Shown: piece after piece, positions 26,355 through 39,190 of the stretch
How the letters are laid out: every line of letters begins with the position of its first letter
How positions within the stretch are numbered: the first letter of the stretch is position 1
From: Eriocheir sinensis
Taxonomy: Eukaryota > Arthropoda > Malacostraca > Decapoda > Varunidae
Assembly (NCBI RefSeq): GCF_024679095.1
Contig: NC_066522.1
Location: 10,636,253-10,700,252, forward strand
Length of the DNA stretch: 64,000 bases
Direction: 5' to 3'
Program-made: the position numbers and the translations under genes
Notes under the pieces: model-generated
Told to the model about the DNA's origin: nothing
What the model saw: the letters and a program-made list of their open reading frames with translations, nothing else
Database searches by the model: none

Positions 26355-28049
26355 ACCTAGTTCTGATGTACAGGAAATAATCTATGCTTGCAGGGTCCTG
26401 TCAGTCTCAGTAGGTTGCTTTCATTCTTGCAGTTTCTTTCAATTTTTCCTCTCATCTTCATTCATGTCCTTTCTTAGCTTAATTTGCCTATACTTAAGGG
26501 GCTATTACACTGGGCAAATTTTCAGTGGATCTTCAGTCAAACCATGATTTCTGCTGGAGTGGTTCTCATTTCTGTGGATTTCTGATGTGTCCATGATCTT
26601 CCAAAGCTACGGTAAATTTCACCGAAGGACGACAGTATTACTCACCATCATCAGCAATAACAAGAAACAAGAAGAAGAGGAAGAAGCTACACCCTACTGT
26701 CCCTACATTCACACAGCTATGAGTGTTGTTGCCTGGACCAAGGCCTCCGAGGCCACTTTAATTGAGAAATTACGGGATATGCCAGCTTTGTGGGATCCCA
26801 GGCATGAACTGTATGCAAAAAAACTGCATAGAAGGAAGAGCAGACATTGGTTTCCTAAGCCTTGAGTCTTTCTTGGCTATAGATGGTTGCACAAAGCTCA
26901 ATATTTCATAAAATTGGTCCTTGCTGACTCATCCACTGCCCGTACCCTTCCTCATCTTCTAGACGTAATTCTTGCAACGGCTGCATCACTTCGCTGCGCC
27001 CCTCTCTTCTTGTAAGCCATTGCCGCCTCCACATTCTTTTCTTTTTCCGTTGCTTGTGTAAATTGTGTCACTAGAGCCAAAGCAACGACACTTTGAGTGA
27101 AAATGGGGGTGCGAACAGGGACGTCAGCTATACTTGTTGTGAAAATGTGTCGGTCAAGACCACGGTACGCTGAAAGAGTGCGAGGCAAGTGTGATAGGTA
27201 GACGACGATAGTGTGTCCACGTAGGCAAAAATTCACGATTTTATGACTGAAGATCCACGGAAAATTTTACCTTGTGGCCTGTTGCGCCTGAGACTCACTG
27301 AGTCCAGTGTTTCATTGATTTTGGCTAATTTAGCATCACCCACAGATTTCCTTCTGCTTGATATTTTCTTCTCTCCACTTTTACCTCTTGTTTTCACTAC
27401 TGATGCCACTCCTGGACTTTCTTAGTTCATCTCCGAGGTGTTTGATTGCTTCCGTCATTGTCCACATATTCCAGCTCATCTGTTTACTTCATTTCTCCCT
27501 GTTAATTCTGTCTTGCTGACCCCACATTAATCATTCTCTCAGACAATGAATTAAACAAATCCTTTTAAGTTTTCACTCATTCAAAACCCTTCATAATACG
27601 TGTCTTTCCTCTGTCTCACTGATAAATCCCTGTTTTCAAATTCCTCATCCACCAAGTCATTCAGAAAATTTTGGCCTTGCTACATGAATGTGTGAATTTT
27701 TCTAAATATTTTTTCTGGGTAAATAAATGTTATAAAATGTTCATTTTCCCTCCCACTCAGCATCGGACGCCATTCCAAAAGCCTGGATATGGAGAAAAAA
27801 GTGTGTGGGTACTGTTATGGTAAGTTTGAACTCCTAGTGAATCATAAGACACAGAAAGGCCAGCAGAAAGTAACTCCCAGTATACCAAGCCAAGGTCCTC
27901 CTAAAACACCCAAGACACCAGGGCCTTTTGCAGTGTTTGTCAAGAAGAACTATGGGTCTGTCAAGAAGTCAACACCTCACCTCAAGCATGGAGATGTCAT
28001 GAGAATTCTTAGCACAAAATTTGGAGAAATGAAAACCAATGGGGACTGA
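19492..28049 (+). CDS. GCNA: GCNA, SprT-family nuclear metalloprotease with acidic disordered region
   Basis: Three coding exons (19492-19618, 22233-26085, 27761-28049) join in phase and give 1,422 residues ending at TGA 28047-28049. Residues 1 to about 1190 are Ser/Glu/Asp-rich and disordered, with SUMO-interacting-like motifs (VILSESSDE near 23105; VILSSSDE near 23967) and an internal repeat at 24824-25306. Residues about 1195-1315 are the SprT domain: HELCH with H1267, E1268, H1271 and a third ligand H1284 in GHGPLW. A Cys4 zinc finger uses C1321/C1324 and C1342/C1345. The tail (PGPFAVFVKKNYGSV to the end) resembles a shortened HMG box. In known family members GCNA is a germ-cell chromatin protein that limits DNA-protein crosslinks, notably with topoisomerase II; that role here is inferred from homology. 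All catalytic residues are present. Confidence 0.93.
19625..21470 (+). mobile_element. CR1/jockey-like LINE in GCNA intron 2
   Basis: Begins within a few bases of the exon-2 donor. Plus-strand frames read KSTGPDNIPAFILESFAPIL, ANYRPISLTSIPCKIFEHIIH, SQHGFRPKRSCESQL, DFAKTFDKVPHKRL, GVPQGTILGPLLFLLYINDL, then LFANNSLLF where the catalytic FADD should be, then YLGVHLSTNLKLNTH, RPTLEYCSMVWDPYT and RDWNSLPQQ. In-frame stops near 20181 and 20306, a frame change near 20380, a further shift near 20930 and the FANN substitution make it non-functional. Confidence 0.88.
21842..21870. repeat. (CA)n microsatellite
   Basis: About 14 CA units in GCNA intron 2. Confidence 0.9.
22233..26085 (+). CDS. GCNA: GCNA large exon (disordered region, SprT domain, first zinc-finger pair)
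   Basis: Acceptor attctctttcag and donor gtgagt bound 3,853 nt. The open frame reaches upstream to 22082 but the acceptor and phase place the exon start at 22233. Almost the whole protein is in this exon. Confidence 0.93.
26321..26420 (-). mobile_element. LINE 3'-end remnant with (CA)n tail
   Basis: On the minus strand the sequence ends AACTAGGTAAACACACAC, the same 3' terminus seen at 31130-31256 and 59400-59470. Confidence 0.5.
26498..27289. mobile_element. PIF/Harbinger-like non-autonomous element with MADF-like peptide
   Basis: 26498-26550 and the reverse complement of about 27237-27289 share TTTTCxGTGGATCTTCAGTCA and neighbouring bases, forming terminal inverted repeats whose outer ends have drifted. 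The left end is GGGGCTATTACACTGGGC after TTAA. Inside, 26717-26865 encodes WTKASEATLIEKLRDMPALW followed by HELYAKK, resembling the start of MADF/Myb-like domains that PIF/Harbinger elements carry. In GCNA intron 3. Confidence 0.5.
27290..27760. other. Remainder of GCNA intron 3
   Basis: No gene seen. A ~55-bp stretch (27640-27697) is repeated at 28470-28528 (TTCAGAAAATTTTGGCCT and flanks), probably an old LINE remnant. Confidence 0.5.
27761..28049 (+). CDS. GCNA: GCNA last coding exon (second zinc-finger pair and HMG-like tail)
   Basis: Acceptor tcccactcag. The first base completes Ser1327, then IGRHSKSLDMEKKVCGYC continues the finger begun in the previous exon. Stop TGA at 28047. Confidence 0.92.
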
Positions 28050-28700
28050 GTGTTTTGCCTCAGGTATTGTGATTTTTTGTAGAGCTGTTGACACTGAAAT
28101 GTACCTTTATGCTTTCATTAAGTGTTAAATAATTTATTGTACCTTTTATTCAGCCTCACAATGGTGGGCCATTGTCTTTGGAGTGAGATTTGGTGTCCCC
28201 GTCTTCCTTTACCTACTTTTAAGCTTTTTCTTTTGTGGCTTCCCTTACCTCTGGAAGTCTTTCTCAGTTTTTTGTATTTTTACTCAGAAGCTGTAATGGA
28301 AAGGGAAGGTATACCTCTGATTTGCTGTCTTAGAGGTAAAGTATAGGACTTATACTAAGCTGTGTTTTGCCGCAGTCTTTATCTTTGTTACTTTGGCCTT
28401 TGTACCCGTGGCAGATAAAAACTCACTACCACAGGACATGGGAAATTTGACATCCAGTTTAACACAGTTCAAAGTCCTCATCCACTGAGTTGTTCAGAAA
28501 ATTTTGGCCTCGCTCCATGAATGTTTACCAACCAGGCTGAAAGGGAGGATGAACAGCTGAGTGGCCTGCGTGCCGACTGCCTTGGCCAGAACAGTAATTG
28601 GCACTGATTAATTTGGATCAGCTTTTTGGAGTGAAAAGTGTCTCAGGGCTCCAGGTACAATTATCTCCAGTATTCAGAGGAACCTAAGGTATTTTGTGTA
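28050..28700 (+). other. GCNA 3' untranslated region candidate with repeat remnants
   Basis: Follows the GCNA stop. I see no canonical AATAAA close by, so the transcript end is undetermined. 28400-28600 holds a LINE-tail-like peptide (NSLPQDMGNLTSSL) and a fragment of SINE family C. Confidence 0.35.
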
Positions 28701-28711
28701 TGTGTGTGTAT

Positions 28712-28717
<6 letters not shown>

Positions 28718-28774
<57 letters not shown>
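28718..28774. repeat. (CT)n microsatellite
   Basis: About 28 CT units. Confidence 0.95.
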
Positions 28775-28777
<3 letters not shown>

Positions 28778-29039
28778 CATAAAATCACCAAGCTAGAAGT
28801 TTGCAGCCCTCCTCACCACACACCTGACCAGTTCAAAGTACCCATGATACTGAATATTGGCACCAATTATGAAGTTCTTTACTCTTGCACAACTATAATA
28901 CATTGCAGGGGAAAACTCAGTGGCCTGCATGAGTAATCAAAGAAATTGATGATGTAGTTCAATGACCTATGTAGCATTTTAAGAGTAGGAAAATATTACT
29001 TCTTTAATACCTACACATTAAATGATAGAATTCTAGGTT

Positions 29040-29440
29040 ATTTCAATTACAAAAGGGGTCCAGGTGTGCATGTGGGCTCCAATCTCCAACCCAGGAATCT
29101 TTGTATTACTGCCAAGAACAGCATTAATGGAGCAAACGTTATCCATAATTTGTACCTGACACTTGCTACACCTTACCTTGATAATGCTACACAATTTTAG
29201 GGCCTTTGTTATGGAAAGGATATAGATTCCCTCAAATCAGCACAGAAAAGAATGACCAAAATTATTCAAGGGCTTAGAAACTTATTCTTCAGAGAAAGAT
29301 TAAAGAAGCTTAATTTACATTCTTTGAAGAGATGCAGATTGCAAGGTGATTAATTAAAAATTTTAGATGCTTGCTTTTATGCATAACTGAGAAAACCACG
29401 AAGATAACAATGATGGCAGTGTATCTAATATTACTATATT
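29040..29440 (+). mobile_element. CR1/jockey-like LINE fragment
   Basis: Plus-strand frame with stops reads KDIDSLKSAQKRMTKIIQGL then RERLKKLNLHSLKRCRLQGD, the standard C-terminal region of these ORF2 proteins. Confidence 0.7.
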
Positions 29441-30395
29441 ATTTTTTATTATATCTTCATGTTAATAGAAAAGTAATGAATTCTCTCCAATAATGCCCCC
29501 CACTCTTTCACACATGCACACTCACTCACCAAATCCCATTGACAAAAGGGTTCTGAATTGGATTACAAGTAGGGTTTGTGCATTATGGCTCTTTCTGAAG
29601 CAGAACCGTGGTTCCATTGTATTCAGTTATTATGATTATTTGATTACTGTGAAATACTTATATCCTTATATCATTTATTTTTTTCAAACTGCACAGGACT
29701 GAACATTTCCCTTAATTTCCATGACCATTGACATGAGGTGCATAGAGATAATGAATGCTGGATGTGTTGGCATATAAAGTGCAAGTCATTTTAGCTCTCT
29801 TTAATTTATATCTAAAGCCAATATACAGAAAGCTAAGTTCATCAGGTTTTATCACCTGCTGGTCTGAATCAGGTGATACTTTACAAAAGGGAGACTTACA
29901 AGGTCATACAGTGAACACAAGCAAACAAATGTAGTAATATACATATACAAAATGTTAGTTTGTGAGATATATGCATGTGTTAGCTCTGACTATCACATAT
30001 TCTGAGCAACAGGTAATATAATAACAACACTGGCAGTGATAAATTTTCCTGAACAATGTAGTGAAGCCTCAGAGCAGATTATCAGAATGTTTTTCCTGAC
30101 ATTTAACGAGACAACTGATGAGTCTACCTGCCACCCTTACTCTTATCTCAGCATCCTCGCAAATTCACCAGGGCTCCATCACGGGACAAGTTTCATAGCT
30201 AAGTACAGGGAAGCTCATGTCTCGCAGTCAGTTGCTTAATATTCACAAGTTCTTTAATTGTTTTTATAATTTTTAATAATGTCCATATCAAAAGCTTCCT
30301 TTTTTATATCAGCAATAACAACCTCTTATTTCTAATACAACTAGAGTGGGGGTTGAGTACTGGGAAACAATTAAGAGAAAGGATGACAAACTAGT
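29441..30395. other. AT-rich intergenic sequence
   Basis: No convincing gene, RNA or repeat seen. Confidence 0.4.
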
Positions 30396-30396
30396 G

Positions 30397-30525
<129 letters not shown>

Positions 30526-30849
30526 CCTTCCTCTTATAAATCCAATCTCTCCAAATGATTTTATCATTTTATAACTTATAGCTTTCTTCCCCCTAATACT
30601 GTATCATCTTTCCATACACCACCATGTCTTTTTCCCTCACAACACCTCCAGGTGATCATTTTGCCAAATTTTATTTTCCCTTTAACACGTGCCCCTTCGT
30701 ACCTACCACTGTCACATCCTACTGAGTTTCCTTTCAGAATCTCCACATTTCCATAATGAGTAATACTTCCCCTGCTTCAATGAATCCATATTTTTTGTTT
30801 GCTTTGACCATCTTGTTAATATACCTACACACACACACACAAACACACA

Positions 30850-31125
30850 CCACTATGGTGGCTCAGTAGTAGAGCTCTGTGCTGCCAGGCTTCACAGTCT
30901 GGCAGGTAGAAGTTCGAGCCCTATTCAGGCCTGGGATTTTTCCACTGACAGAGGAGCAGTTACTGTCCCCCTCTCAGCAAGAAGGATTGGGTGTGTGGTG
31001 TGTGAAGGTCCTGGCAGTACCCAGAGATCAACTATAATGAGCTTGATAGGGTTGGGAGGGTACTTGCTGGCGATGACAAGCCCAGCTCGTGATCAGACCG
31101 TGGGTGAATTACTCACACACACACA
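30850..31125 (+). mobile_element. tRNA-derived SINE, family B
   Basis: The head has A-box-like TGGCTCAGTAGTAGAGC and B-box-like AGTTCGAGCCC spaced as in a tRNA gene. The body (GCAGTTACTGTCCC; GGCAGTACCCAGAGAT; CTCGTGATCAGACCGTG) matches 43445-43720 and the inverted copies at 58845-59098 and 59118-59388. Ends in (CA)n. Confidence 0.75.
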
Positions 31126-31129
31126 CTTA

Positions 31130-31256
31130 GAATGAATTAGAAGTGGTGGATGCAGAAATTTTAGGAATAACGGACAAATGTAGATATGGAGACAGGACCA
31201 CACAAGTGTAGCTCAAGCCCTGTATCCTACAACTAGGTAAACACACACACACACAC
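31130..31256 (+). mobile_element. LINE 3'-end remnant with (CA)n tail
   Basis: AGATATGGAGACAGGAC followed by ACTAGGTAAACACACAC matches the 3' terminus of the 59400-60770 LINE. Confidence 0.5.
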
Positions 31257-33440
31257 CTGCTACCTGTAGGAAGGAGGGGACTAGAAAAGTTCACAGAATC
31301 TACACAAACAAAGTAGATGAAGTAGGGAGCTGAAAAAGAGGGGGAGAGGTAACCTAGATGGCTAGATATTGCAAATGAATAAAAAGGGGAGTAGAAGAGA
31401 AAGAAGAAAGATATTGAATAGGCTGAAAAAGAACAAATTAGCAAGACTATAATTGAATCTTCACATATAATTCATCCTGAATATCAGTATTCATCTAAGA
31501 TTTTGAAGGACTATGCAAAATAATTTGGTGTTAATGTATTTAGTCACTGCTAGGGTGCAAACGTTAGTATGGCCAATTTCATTGGCCCATCTCTCTGAAT
31601 ATAGTAACCACTCCTTTTTTTGTGTTTGTAAAAAAGGAGGTAGGTGATGATGGTAAATTTTTTATTAATTTTATCTTTTATTATTATTATTATTAAAGAC
31701 CCCCTACCTTACTTACCTTTGGTCAAGATGCTACATAAGGTGTAAAAAAAAGGGGGTTCTGTGTGCCTGCCCACAGCTAATACCCCTGAGCCCTCCCTGC
31801 AAAACCATCAACCTTACTAAAAATATTAAAAAAAAAAATTAAAAAAAATACAGGTGGTGGTCATGGCATGAGCCTTAACCCAAATCCAGCTTTGCAGGGG
31901 AGCCTGACCATATACGGCGTTGACTATAAAAGAAGCGACCAAACCAATTAAAGTGGCACTCATTGTTTGGTAGCATCTGGTAGCTGAAATTTTGCTACAT
32001 CATGTGTTGAAGCAAGTTAAGAAAAAAGCGACAGTAAAGTGGGTAATTAGAAGGCCTAAAGTAGTGTGATTTTTCTGTCACTCAGCTTGCATGGGGTGTG
32101 TAGTCTGGCAGTTGTGGCAAGTGGTTTACCCAATGCATAGGTTGTTCCCTACTCACATCACTATGATGTCATTCAGCCACTAAGAAATCCCCTAGGCGTG
32201 AAAAATAACAATTTATCGGGTAAATAAATAATAATAGAAACTATATTCATTTACCCAAGAAGTGGGACTCGTGTTCATTGTTAGGGACATTTTTTGTATG
32301 TAAATGAATGTCCCCATAATGCATAACATTAACAATACGTTATAATATAATGTTAAACAGTGACAGTAGATAGGGTTTTAACAGACACATAGGTAGATAG
32401 ATTACTTTGGTAGGTGAATAGAATGCACAGGTATTGCAGTGGTATAAGGTTATAAAGAGCCAAAAGATGTTGAAAAGATAGGTAGAGAAGAATGTTTTTA
32501 TTTAATTTTCTTTGGTGGTGGAAGCTTGATAAGTGCTGCAGCAGGGTGGGAGTGGGTTATGGGATTCCCCAGTACCAGTGCGAAGCAAAACGTCAAAATC
32601 CCTCCATCAATAGGAAACTGACCAAATCTTACAATTTCTGAAATCAACTTACACGTTTACCCGTAAAAGGGACTCCTTTTATTGTTTATTATTTTTATAC
32701 ATGATCAAGTCTCCCTTGATGAAACCTATCATTGGTAACTAAAAACATCAAAACCTGTCCATAAATAACTGAAATGAAAAAAAAAAAAAAAATTGAAAAG
32801 CCCAAAAACAAAATATATGAATACGTATTTCCAAAAACCTGTGTTCACTCTCTAAGGGCAGTTAATTTTTACCATTAAGGTAATTTTCTGTATGTAGTCA
32901 AATTACCTTTGTTATCAATATTTATATCAAAACAAAAACCATTAAACCCACTGATAAATAACTGTGTTACAGACAATGTTGAAAATTTCTCTTAAAAATT
33001 TGATTTGTTTAAAGCTGTAAAAATGTCAGTTCACTCCTTTTACATTACACGTTTCATATGAAAGACTCCCTCGATGAATCTGTATTGGGTGAGCATGCTG
33101 CCTACGATGGCTGCAGGGCAAAACCTATGTGACCCCTTCATTCTGAAGAGGTAGGGTCCCCTAGCCCTTCATTTTGTTTAGGGGGTGGCTGGGTTGGTGT
33201 AGACTGTAGGAGACACCACCTGCCAGCAGAACCAGGCCCAGGGTTAATCTCGGAGGGCTCCTTCATTTTTGGTTCCAAGAGGTTAGAACTACACTGCTAG
33301 ACTTGGTACAGCAATACTGGAGGTTCAGCAAAGGAAATTGACCACATCCTCATGATTAATTAAGTACTTGTTGGGTTTCCCATAGGGCAGAGTATTTTGT
33401 AACTGATTACACTGAGTTAAAAAAAAAAATGTTAGCTGTC
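31257..33440. other. AT-rich intergenic sequence
   Basis: No convincing gene. Homopolymer A tracts and short ATT repeats only. Confidence 0.4.
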
Positions 33441-33779
33441 AAGTTTTTTCAACTGATTTAGGACAAATTTGCACCGCTGAATCCGAAAATGACACCCGTT
33501 TCTCTCGATCGGTCAGATTTTTGTGGTCAATTTTTTAAAAAATCCAATCTTATAACTAAATCGATTACATTTTTGTGACATTTTCAGTTGATTTTTGTTA
33601 ATATTTCTCATCTGAAATGGGTTTTTAAGATAAAAAAAAATTGTTTTCTAACACAATTCATTAATTAAATGTTACAAAAATTGATAAATGTACATTGAAT
33701 AGTAGACATTGATAAAGGTAAGTACATGTAAATTGGATATTAGGTCATCATTGTTCAAAATTCAGGGCATGAACATCCG

Positions 33780-34505
33780 TTTCTTCGAACTCCTAGAATG
33801 CTCAGCGGTAGGGATGTCTCACTTCAGAGTCCAACAGTAATCAGCCATCATGACTTCATCCCAGCGTCCCTGATACCTGGTCGCCATCTCTTTCATGTCC
33901 TGATAGAATCTCCCCCTGCTCGTCGCTCATTGATCCCAGAGTCTCAGGAATCCGATCTATATGTGAGAATAAATAATGCATTTTGATGCTCATGTTGCAT
34001 CCAAGGTTTCTGAAAGCATTCAGTATATTGGTGACAAGTTCTGTGTAGTTCCTGGCCTTCTTGTTGCCAATAAATTTCTTCACAAGAACAAAAGCCTTCC
34101 ACGCTTCCAGTTCCTCTTCGTTAATTGAGTTTTCAAACTCTGGATCTCTGATGAGCTGACGGAGTTGAGGGCCATCAAAGATCCAGCTTTCAACTTCTCC
34201 ACAGTCAATCCTGGAAAAGCGTGGCACAAGTAAGTGAAGCAGCCACCATCCTTGTCCAGAGCTTTGGTGAACTGTTTGATCAAGCCAAGCTTGATGTGCA
34301 GCGGTGGGAAGAGTATCCTGTCTTTGTCTACCAGAGGGTTGTTTATGACGTTCATTGCTCTGCAAGGCACCAATTCCTCCCGTACAGGCCAGCCCTTCTT
34401 CATGTAATGCTGAGCTTTGTCCCTACTATCCCACATGCACAGAAAGCACGGGTACTTGGTGAACCCGGACTGTTGTCCCAACAAAATACAAAAAATACCA
34501 GCTAG
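33780..34505 (-). pseudogene. Frame-shifted copy of a dispersed invertebrate protein of unknown function
   Basis: Two minus-strand frames overlap near 34190. Upstream: MLGQQSGFTKYPCFLCMWDS, then LFPPLHIKLGLIKQFTKAL. Downstream: WIFDGPQLRQLIRDPEFENS, then MSIKMHYLFSHIDRIPETLG, then in a third frame RYQGRWDEVMMADYCWTL before a stop. From memory this CFLCxWDSR / PPLHIKLGL / MSVKxHFLxSHLD pattern belongs to a protein found in many copies in arthropod and cnidarian genomes, of unknown function and probably transposon-borne. At least two frameshifts and no intact start make this a pseudogene. Confidence 0.7.
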
Positions 34506-34549
34506 TCAAAAAGTGGCACATGTAAACTCTTCAGAATTTGTTTATTTAA

Positions 34550-35159
34550 CCCTTTCCTTGCGCGCAGTGCGGATGTGACTATCCCCTCAGGTGCAGTCGG
34601 GCAGCCCAATGGGGGGGTTCTTTTAACCTCTGTATCTCAAAAACTATTCATCACAGCTAAAAACCAAAAACACCACTGGAAAGAGGAGGTCCAGATCTAT
34701 AGGAGTTGGTTATGTATGCCTCTCTTGCGAACGTACATGCACGTTCAGGGAGTGTTGAATGTTAACACTTACGTCGGTGCGTGCGGGATGATCAGCCGTA
34801 TTGAGGGAACTGCGGACATCTTTTCTTCAGATTCTGACAAGGGAGTATTGCCAGCTGCAATATTTACAACTATTTGGTCAAAGAATCAGTCAGGTGATAG
34901 GTGAAGCTATGCAAAAATGCCACTATATTGGGCAAGAACATCCACCAGTTACTCGTTCGTACATTTGCTGCCCTGGGCTGATATGATTTTCCACCAAATT
35001 TAGTGAAGAATCCACTCAATTGGCAATCCTGTGTTGTGAGAATTAGTGTTGGAACACTCATACGCAAGAGATGTGAGTGCGGGTGGAGGTCGCAGCGAGC
35101 GTTTAACGCCACCAGCAAATACGCCTAACGCCCGCTGCGAGCGTTTAGCAATGAAAGGG
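34550..35159. mobile_element. piggyBac-like MITE (TTAA target)
   Basis: TTAA flanks both ends (34546-34549, 35160-35163). Termini CCCTTTCCTTGC and, inward from the right, CCCTTTCATTGC are inverted repeats. No transposase frame. Terminus style shared with 42565-44155 and 50522-51203. Confidence 0.7.
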
Positions 35160-35529
35160 TTAAAGAAATAAGAAAGCATTTTGCCTCATAGAAATAGAAA
35201 ATACCCGTACGTGTAAAAAAAAAAAAAAAAAAATGTAAAAAACATCGTGTGGTGATAGATAAAAAAAAGTTGACCTGATTGAGCAAAAACTGTGATTTTT
35301 GGATTCAGTAGATTTAAATTGTCCAAAATCAGCAAAAAAAAATTAGACGATAAATTTGTTGTTGGCCAGTGTTATAGGCTTGTTACAACACTCAAGCTTC
35401 ATGTTGTTAAGAATCTCAAGAACTAACAATACTGTGTTTCATCTCGAGACTGAAAGACGATGTGTGTGTTCATGAACATGCAGTGACAGTTTCAAATTAG
35501 TTCAATGTCCTCATCACCCTTGAGGACCC

Positions 35530-36010
35530 TGTAGAATTGAGGGATGCATTCAAGCATGAAACTCTTCAAGCTACAAAGGTCCAGGAGTGGTTTTGTCTCG
35601 CAGGAGATGCTGGAGAATAGACCAATATATGGCTCTATCATATCAGACGAGCTCTACTGAGACGAGACAAAAATCTCTCTGAGGATGTCAAGGGTCATTT
35701 CTATCCAAATGACCTGCAACCTGCCTACTGAGCCCTGAAAATGCTCCGCTCCAAGTCTCCTTCTCAAGTTAGCAGATGGTTGCCTCGTGTCAGACATGGA
35801 TGGGCAGAGGGTTCATTAGGCCGAGTACTTTGAGCAGTTGTATACAGCAAACCCTCTGAGCTGCCTGCTTGAAGAACTAGGTGTGCTAACCTCTACACCA
35901 TGGAGGCATTTGAACAGAATATTGTTCTCAGAAATAGGGTAGATTGTTGTCTAGATCCTGACAATGGCTTTGAATACATTGTAATTGGCATCAAATAGTA
36001 ACTCTCAAGT
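35530..36010 (+). mobile_element. RTE-like LINE fragment
   Basis: Plus-strand frames with stops give a region reading LADGCLVSDMDGQRVH then AEYFEQLYTANPLSC, typical of the pre-RT segment of the same family as 11610-11850. Confidence 0.6.
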
Positions 36011-37480
36011 CATCATAGTCTTGAAAACGTTGTTTGGTTAAAATAGATATGCAGTCTTGAATAATTCATCCTTTCATTCTTTCTCCTTTGCAAGCCTTTT
36101 CCAGCCTATCACATGTGAGTTCTCTTGGTTGTCATTTCTATTCCATGCCATCATATGCAGTTAAATACCAAGCCTTATTTTCTGGGTTGTCCCTACCTAT
36201 TTTAAGTATTGATTTCAATGAGCTATGTTGCAAAGCTTTTGTCTCTTCCATCCTGCCAATATGACCATAGGACCTCTTATTTCTTTTTAAAGATGGTAAA
36301 GTATGCAAAGAGAAAAAATTCAAAATAGTACAACTATGATTATCAAAATATAAATAACTGGACAGGGCATGTGAGAAATGGTGAATGTAGGCTTAGTGGG
36401 TGGCCAGTGAAGCTGTAAAAGTAACTGTAAAAGACTAGATCTGAAAACAAACTCACAGTACTGAAATGTTCCATGCACTCAACCCACAACTTACTATTAT
36501 ATGTACTGAAAAATAGTTGTCAGAGTGATTCAGTACTGAAGGGGATTTCCCAACATACTGGTCAACTATAACACCTACATCAAGTGACCTTTACTTGCCT
36601 ACATTTCTGAGATATGTCTTATGTAGTACTCTAAACAGTGGTACCACTCATTGTGTAACATTTAAAATTGTTAGGTTTTAAGGTATAAACATATAATTAA
36701 AGCAATTATGTAAATATTTCTGTAATTAAAATCTTGGATTAAGACCAAGAACTGAAAGACTGAATTACAACGCTGAAAACATCAACATCTAAATGACCAG
36801 TGCATAGTCAAATCATGTGTAGTGGACCTTTGAAGGAGATAACCAAGTATCAAAACTACAGCTGATTTAATCCTTTTAAATGAACTTGAAAAAGAGGAAA
36901 AAGGAAATAGTTATTACATTATGTACATAACAGTATCAATTATTTACAACTTGTTGTCTTAAAATTCTGGAATAAAAGGGGTGCCACTCCAGGCCTCTAC
37001 ACAGGCCAAAAGTTGTTTGGCAGGCAGCCAACACTGTAACCTCTACATGAGGGTACTGGAAGTCCTGGTTCAACAGAGATTATATTACCATAATGCATGA
37101 CTTCTGCAAATTAGAATTTTGAAATAAAAACCCATTAACACAGCCTGAGACTTACATCAAGACTGCATACAAGGGATATTACCAGCTTGGATTTACAGGA
37201 AATGAATGAAAAATAAAGTGCTTGCCATGACTCACTATAAAGGAATCACACCAAGAACATAAAATCTAGTAGGACTTTTGACTATGACCAAGATGTGTTT
37301 AACATTCAATGATACCTTTGCCTTTTCCTACTTTTGTTTAAACATTTTGCATTTATGTAGACTGGACAGTACTTCAAAAAGTAATTAAAAGTTCTACAGT
37401 GGAATGCAACCCAATGTACCATAAAATGATGTACAGTTTGAGGAATTTATTAAAGTAAAAAAATGCTATACACTACTAAA
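36011..37480. other. Intergenic sequence without recognisable genes
   Basis: Nothing supported beyond short AT-rich tracts. Confidence 0.4.
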
Positions 37481-37482
37481 CA

Positions 37483-38720
<1,238 letters not shown>

Positions 38721-38724
38721 GGAT

Positions 38725-39190
38725 ATTATTATTATTATTAATTCCCTGAGACATGGTGATGAAGAATACATACATCTACATTCCACTGCATTTAGTTAAG
38801 AGGTGACAAAAAGGGATGTGCTAGCTTCTACAAAACAGGTGGTTGATGTGAGAGACTGGTACCATGTTTGTCAGAAAAGTCATGTGGCTTCTTTGACTTG
38901 CCAACCTGCCTCAGCAGACAGAGGGTTAATGATGATGACAATCATTATTATTATTATTATTTGTTGCAATCTGAGACATGGGAATCAAGAATGTCTGTAT
39001 TCCACTGCAAATAAAAGTGGCATTGGTCCTACAATACAGGAGGTTAAGGTTAGGAACCGTGGGCCCCTTCAGCTATTTTAACCTAAAACATTCACCAGAA
39101 TGGTCACGTCTTTTTTAACTTCCCATTCTGCCTTGTAGAATATGGAGTCATGGATAATGATGATTATCATCATTATTTACGATTCTCTTT
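38725..39190. repeat. Two-copy imperfect tandem duplication (~235-bp unit)
   Basis: Both units start with an (ATT)n run followed by CTGAGACATGG, AAGAAT, ATTCCACTGCA; both end with a GATGATGA-type run. Divergence is high, so it is old. Confidence 0.5.

Larger units (their letters stand above)
33449..35350. repeat. Imperfect long inverted repeats enclosing an orphan pseudogene and a MITE
   Basis: The left arm (33449 to about 33580) and the reverse complement of the right arm (about 35205-35350) share TGATTT.GGACAA, CTGAATCC.AAAAT.ACA and a following T-rich stretch, roughly 100 bp at moderate identity. The arms bracket the decayed coding segment 33780-34505 and the piggyBac-like element 34550-35159. 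This may be the true terminal region of a DNA element that carried the orphan gene. Confidence 0.5.

Noticed and set aside
30850..30930. Possible functional tRNA gene
   Set aside because: A- and B-box-like motifs are present but no cloverleaf closes, and the same head recurs with a common SINE body, so it is a tRNA-derived retroposon.
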